From Alphaproteobacteria bacterium (lineage in GTDB: Bacteria; Pseudomonadota; Alphaproteobacteria; UBA8366; GCA-2717185): 8,331 nt of DNA. A program made the position numbers and the translations under genes. Under the pieces are notes generated by a model. It saw only the letters and a program-made list of their open reading frames with translations, made no database searches and was not told where the DNA came from. The DNA lies in the NCBI GenBank assembly GCA_016764135.1, contig JAESSL010000198.1:1-8331 (forward strand). Direction: 5' to 3'. This document shows positions 6,058-8,331 of the stretch, one piece after another (positions within the stretch are counted from its first letter, which is position 1; every line of letters starts with the position of its first letter).

Positions 6058-7449
6058 ATGGCAAGATTACTCTTGATCGAAGACTCGCCCGAGCTTTCGG
6101 CTTTGTATCAGGCCTATATCGAGGAAATCGGAATCGATGTCCTGACGGCGGACACAGGCAAAAAGGCGTTGCAGTTTCTGGATAATGGCAGCTTCGATTT
6201 GCTTCTGCTGGACCTGAATTTACCAGACATGAACGGATTGAAAATTCTGCAAACTCTCAATGCAGAGGATAAGCAAACGCCCACAATCGTCCTGACGGGT
6301 CAGGGGTCCTTGCAAAGCATTGTCGACACCATGCGGGAAGGCGCCGCAGATTTTTTAATGAAGCCGGTTAACCCCAAAAAATTGATCGAGTCCATCACAT
6401 CGGTGCTGGCGAAGCGGACGAAACAAGCTCCCTCTGACGCGCCGGATTCTAAACCACGGCGATCCTCGGGGTTTTACGGAAAATCGACGGCGATGCGGAA
6501 TGTCTTTTCATTAATAGAACGCGCCGCAGCGTCAAACGCCTCTGTCTTCATCACCGGGGAAACCGGGACCGGCAAAGAGCTGTGCGCACAGGCCATCCAC
6601 AATTTCAGCGACCGCCGGGACGGACCAATGGTTCCCTTGAACTGCGCCGCAGTGCCTCGGGAGCTGATGGAATCAGAAATATTTGGTCACCGAAAAGGCG
6701 CCTTCACCAACGCCCTGGAAGATCGCGCCGGCGCCGCTGAATTAGCGGATGGCGGGACGCTGTTTCTCGATGAAATTTGCGAAATGAATTATGACCTGCA
6801 AGCGAAGTTGTTACGCTTCGTGCAAACCAGCGAGTACAAGCGTATTGGCGATAGTGAAGAGCGCGCGGCGGATATCCGCTTTGTTTGCGCCACCAACCAG
6901 AACCCTGCAGATTGCGTACTCGCGGGAACCTTTCGCGAAGACCTGTATTACCGCCTTCATGTAATTCCGATTGAAATGCCGCCTTTGAGGGAACGAGGCG
7001 CCGATATTGTCTTTCTGGGCGATCGTATTCTGCGCGACCTGTCGGCGATCGAAGGCAAGGAATTCAGGAGTTTTGAACCGGCGGTACTTTCGCAACTAAG
7101 CCAGTATTCCTGGCCCGGCAATGTCAGGGAACTTGAAAATGTCCTTCGAAACGTTGTCGTCCTGCATGACGGGCCGATCGTTGAGGCTCATATGATCCCG
7201 CCCCTGTCACGGGAAGCGCGGACTATTCCCGACCAGATCTCATCCGAGCCAGCCCCCCATCCGACCCGAGTAGACCATGGCGACGATCTTGTTCGTCCGT
7301 TGGCCGAATTGGAGATTCTCGCGATTGACGCCGCGCTGGAGAAATTTAGCGGCAATGTCACTCGCGCCGCGCGCGCGTTGGAAATTTCGCCCTCTACAAT
7401 TTATCGAAAGAAAGCCGCCTGGAAAGCAACGCTACATCCGGAGCGTTGA
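6058..7449 (+). CDS. LuxO-type sigma-54 response regulator
   Basis: Two-component response regulator that, when phosphorylated, would activate sigma-54 RNA polymerase. It has 463 residues, near the roughly 450-480 of Vibrio LuxO. The receiver domain (1-120) has acidic residues Glu8-Asp9, phospho-acceptor Asp52 in LLLLDLNLPDMNG, Thr80 and Lys102. The AAA+ domain (about 138-380) has Walker A GETGTGKE (167-174), Walker B GTLFLDEI (233-240), CATN (277-280), arginine-finger region FREDLYYRL (292-300) and GNVREL (354-359). A Fis-type HTH ends the protein (about 433-455). Overall pattern, including LNCAAVP, LDEICEM and RFVCATN, is closest to LuxO. The sigma-54 contact loop reads GAFTNA (214-219), not GAFTGA. 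The ATG at 6058 begins exactly at the receiver domain but lacks a clear Shine-Dalgarno. No kinase or LuxU-like phosphotransferase is in the window, so its input is unknown. No credible sigma-54 promoter was found nearby. Confidence 0.93.
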   Translation: MARLLLIEDSPELSALYQAYIEEIGIDVLTADTGKKALQFLDNGSFDLLLLDLNLPDMNGLKILQTLNAEDKQTPTIVLTGQGSLQSIVDTMREGAADFLMKPVNPKKLIESITSVLAKRTKQAPSDAPDSKPRRSSGFYGKSTAMRNVFSLIERAAASNASVFITGETGTGKELCAQAIHNFSDRRDGPMVPLNCAAVPRELMESEIFGHRKGAFTNALEDRAGAAELADGGTLFLDEICEMNYDLQAKLLRFVQTSEYKRIGDSEERAADIRFVCATNQNPADCVLAGTFREDLYYRLHVIPIEMPPLRERGADIVFLGDRILRDLSAIEGKEFRSFEPAVLSQLSQYSWPGNVRELENVLRNVVVLHDGPIVEAHMIPPLSREARTIPDQISSEPAPHPTRVDHGDDLVRPLAELEILAIDAALEKFSGNVTRAARALEISPSTIYRKKAAWKATLHPER

Positions 7450-7463
7450 AACCGGGGTTGCTC

Positions 7464-7495
7464 TGGTCGACCATTACGGCGCGATTTGTCGACCA
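7464..7495. terminator. Inverted repeat between convergent genes, possible bidirectional terminator
   Basis: TGGTCGAC (7464-7471) and GTCGACCA (7488-7495) form an 8-bp stem with a 16-base loop. It lies between the LuxO-type gene (stop 7449) and the end of the convergent small gene (stop 7474-7476), overlapping the last codons of the latter. There is no good T-run on either side, so terminator function is only inferred from position. Each arm also contains the palindrome GTCGAC, 22 bases apart, which would equally suit a dimeric binding protein. Confidence 0.35.
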
Positions 7496-7824
7496 ATTCG
7501 CAGCGCGCCGACCAGAATAAGCAGAGCGACAAATACCGGCAGCGCGAACGGTTCTTCTAGTGGGACGCCGGGTAACGGGACGCCAAGCGATTGAACGCTG
7601 GACTGAAGTGTACTTCCACCGTCGCAACCAATGATGATGGCACTGTGACAATTTGCATTCGCCAACGCAGCCATGCTCGCTTGCGACGCGGCGGTTTCAT
7701 TATAATTGTCTGCAAGCGCACTGACGCTAAACACGAAGCAAAGGGCGACCCCTAGAACCGGTCGGATATTTCCATACCGCTCCCGCAACTCTGAAATTCG
7801 CCGTTTCAAGGAGGATCGATTCAT
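7474..7824 (-). CDS. Small exported protein with C-terminal hydrophobic tail (sorting-signal-like)
   Basis: The 116-residue product starts at an ATG with AAGGAG eight bases upstream, a strong argument that this is a real gene. A long basic n-region (1-21), a hydrophobic core (22-35) and a likely signal-peptidase site after SALA (residue 38, then DNYN) indicate export. The mature part is about 78 residues. It has two cysteines (59 and 67, NCHSAIIIGC) and ends with VPLPGVPLEEP, a hydrophobic helix (about 93-110) and GRQIAP. This motif-helix-arginine ending resembles VPLPA/IPTL-type C-terminal sorting signals handled by exosortases or related enzymes, although the basic end is short. No such enzyme is in the window. 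Alternatively it is simply a small bitopic membrane protein. It converges on the LuxO-type gene, with 24 bases between them. Family not recognised. Confidence 0.7.
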   Translation of the reverse strand: MNRSSLKRRISELRERYGNIRPVLGVALCFVFSVSALADNYNETAASQASMAALANANCHSAIIIGCDGGSTLQSSVQSLGVPLPGVPLEEPFALPVFVALLILVGALRIGRQIAP

Positions 7825-7830
7825 CGCAAT

Positions 7831-7860
7831 ATCTCCTTCTTTTTTTATTTTTACCCCCCC
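7831..7860 (-). promoter_or_regulatory. Leader of the small exported protein: strong ribosome site, A-tracts and a G7 run
   Basis: Read on the minus strand, seven G (7860-7854) are followed by T, A5, T, A7, then GAAGGAG, with the ATG at 7824. The ribosome site is near ideal. The homopolymer runs lie within 40 bases of the start, where slippage could change expression. Confidence 0.5.
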
Positions 7861-8107
7861 TACCTCAAGCTATGCATATTCTGAGCCATAATTAGTTTGT
7901 TGTTTTTCAATAGCGTATGAATTTTTCATCTTGCCAATAACCCACATTCCTGAAAATGCGTCTGCAAAATGCACCAGTTGCGGAATACTTCTATCCAGAG
8001 ACGGGGAGAGCCCTCGCCGGCAGCGCTAAAATTTGACTGACCGCCCCTCCGCCTGATGATATAGGTGACGGCAATTCCCGCACCCTAAAAGGCTCCCGTA
8101 AATTCTG
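7861..8107. other. Intergenic region before ccmA
   Basis: Divergent spacer between the small exported protein gene and ccmA. It holds no convincing gene. Visible items are a short palindrome ATGAATTTTTCAT (7917-7929) and the candidate promoter near 8033-8062. I see no riboswitch or tRNA. Confidence 0.55.
8033..8062 (+). promoter_or_regulatory. Candidate promoter for ccmA
   Basis: TTGACT (8033-8038) matches the -35 consensus in five of six bases. At 18 bases spacing lies TGATAT (8057-8062), a weak -10. Transcription would begin near 8069, leaving a leader of about 40 bases. The poor -10 keeps confidence low. Confidence 0.3.
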
Positions 8108-8331
8108 ATGCCGGACTCTCCTGATTTCCAAGGCGTAGCGCTGGACTGCATTCGCGGCGATCGCATGGTGTTTGCGGGATTGTCTTTCGCCCTGTCAGCG
8201 GGCGACATTCTGATTCTGTCCGGTCCCAATGGTAGCGGCAAATCGAGTTTGATACGGGTTATGGCGGGATTGCTGCATCCCTCGGCCGGTCAAGTGATGC
8301 GCAAGAACGACGATATCGAGGACGACCCCGA
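8108..8331 (+). CDS. ccmA: CcmA, haem exporter ATP-binding protein (cytochrome c maturation), 3' end missing
   Basis: ATPase subunit of the CcmABCD ABC complex at the cytoplasmic face of the inner membrane, which drives release of holo-CcmE for c-type cytochrome assembly. The 74 visible codons cover the N-terminal part of the nucleotide-binding domain: the CcmA-like opening LDCIRGDRMVFAGLSFALSA (about 12-31), Walker A GPNGSGKSS (39-47) and IRVMAGLLHPSAG (49-61). CIRGDR before the first strand and the short N-terminus are typical of CcmA rather than other ABC ATPases. Full length is usually about 200-220 residues, so roughly two thirds lies off the right edge. No clear Shine-Dalgarno is seen; AAAAGG at 8087-8092 is too far from the ATG. 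ccmB and other ccm genes would be expected downstream. Confidence 0.85.
   Translation, partial: MPDSPDFQGVALDCIRGDRMVFAGLSFALSAGDILILSGPNGSGKSSLIRVMAGLLHPSAGQVMRKNDDIEDDP

Noticed and set aside
7636..7660. Plus-strand TGGCAC...TTTGC resembling a sigma-54 promoter
   Set aside because: Spacing is 14 bases between GG and GC, and it lies inside the coding part of the small exported protein gene.
7808..7814. AAGGAGG on the plus strand, an ideal Shine-Dalgarno
   Set aside because: The frame that could follow it is short and not protein-like; the site falls within the N-terminal codons of the minus-strand small gene.
7961..7980. Minus-strand TGGTGC...TTGCA resembling a sigma-54 promoter upstream of the small exported protein gene
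   Set aside because: GG and GC are only 8 bases apart rather than 10, which is known to abolish sigma-54 recognition.
1..8331. IS elements, CRISPR repeats, tRNA or rRNA genes, attachment sites
   Set aside because: No transposase or integrase sequence, no regular repeat array and no tRNA-like cloverleaf was seen on either strand.

Overview
The window looks like chromosomal DNA from an alphaproteobacterium, most like the Rhodospirillales. The evidence is the match of the PaaK-like ligase to a type I know from LIV-transporter/acyl-CoA-ligase clusters in that group, a CcmA-type haem exporter ATPase, and moderately GC-rich codon use. I could not run a search, so the taxon is an inference. I see no IS element, tRNA, rRNA or CRISPR array.

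Left part (1-3908): two CoA-ligase genes diverge from a 388-base intergenic region. On the minus strand is a long-chain acyl-CoA synthetase (FadD type) cut by the left edge. On the plus strand is a compact PaaK-type ligase, followed 32 bases later by an alpha/beta hydrolase with every catalytic residue of fluoroacetate/haloacetate dehalogenases. The hydrolase frame has no ATG, GTG or TTG at the position where its family begins; an ATT codon sits exactly there behind a good Shine-Dalgarno. Together these suggest uptake and CoA activation of carboxylic acids, with a hydrolytic step in the same operon.

Middle part (3962-5081): a two-helix membrane protein of unknown function is followed by a 424-base gap. 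This gap holds four consecutive stem-loops (about 4766-4886), the last ending in a T-rich tract, with a TATAAC box just upstream. Three of the four loops are C-rich and could pair with Shine-Dalgarno sequences, as in the alphaproteobacterial 'cuckoo'/alpha-r14 small RNAs. A further strong hairpin lies at 4946-4984, in front of the next gene.

Right part (5082-8331): a membrane-anchored protein with a probable periplasmic beta-rich domain precedes a full-length LuxO-type sigma-54 response regulator (receiver, AAA+, Fis-type HTH) whose GAFTGA loop reads GAFTNA. Convergent to it is a small exported protein with a signal peptide and a C-terminal hydrophobic tail like protein-sorting signals; a G7 run and A-tracts lie just before its ribosome site. 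After a mostly empty spacer, the plus strand enters ccmA, cut by the right edge.

The strongest candidates for something undescribed are the putative small RNA at 4766-4886 and the ATT-initiated dehalogenase.
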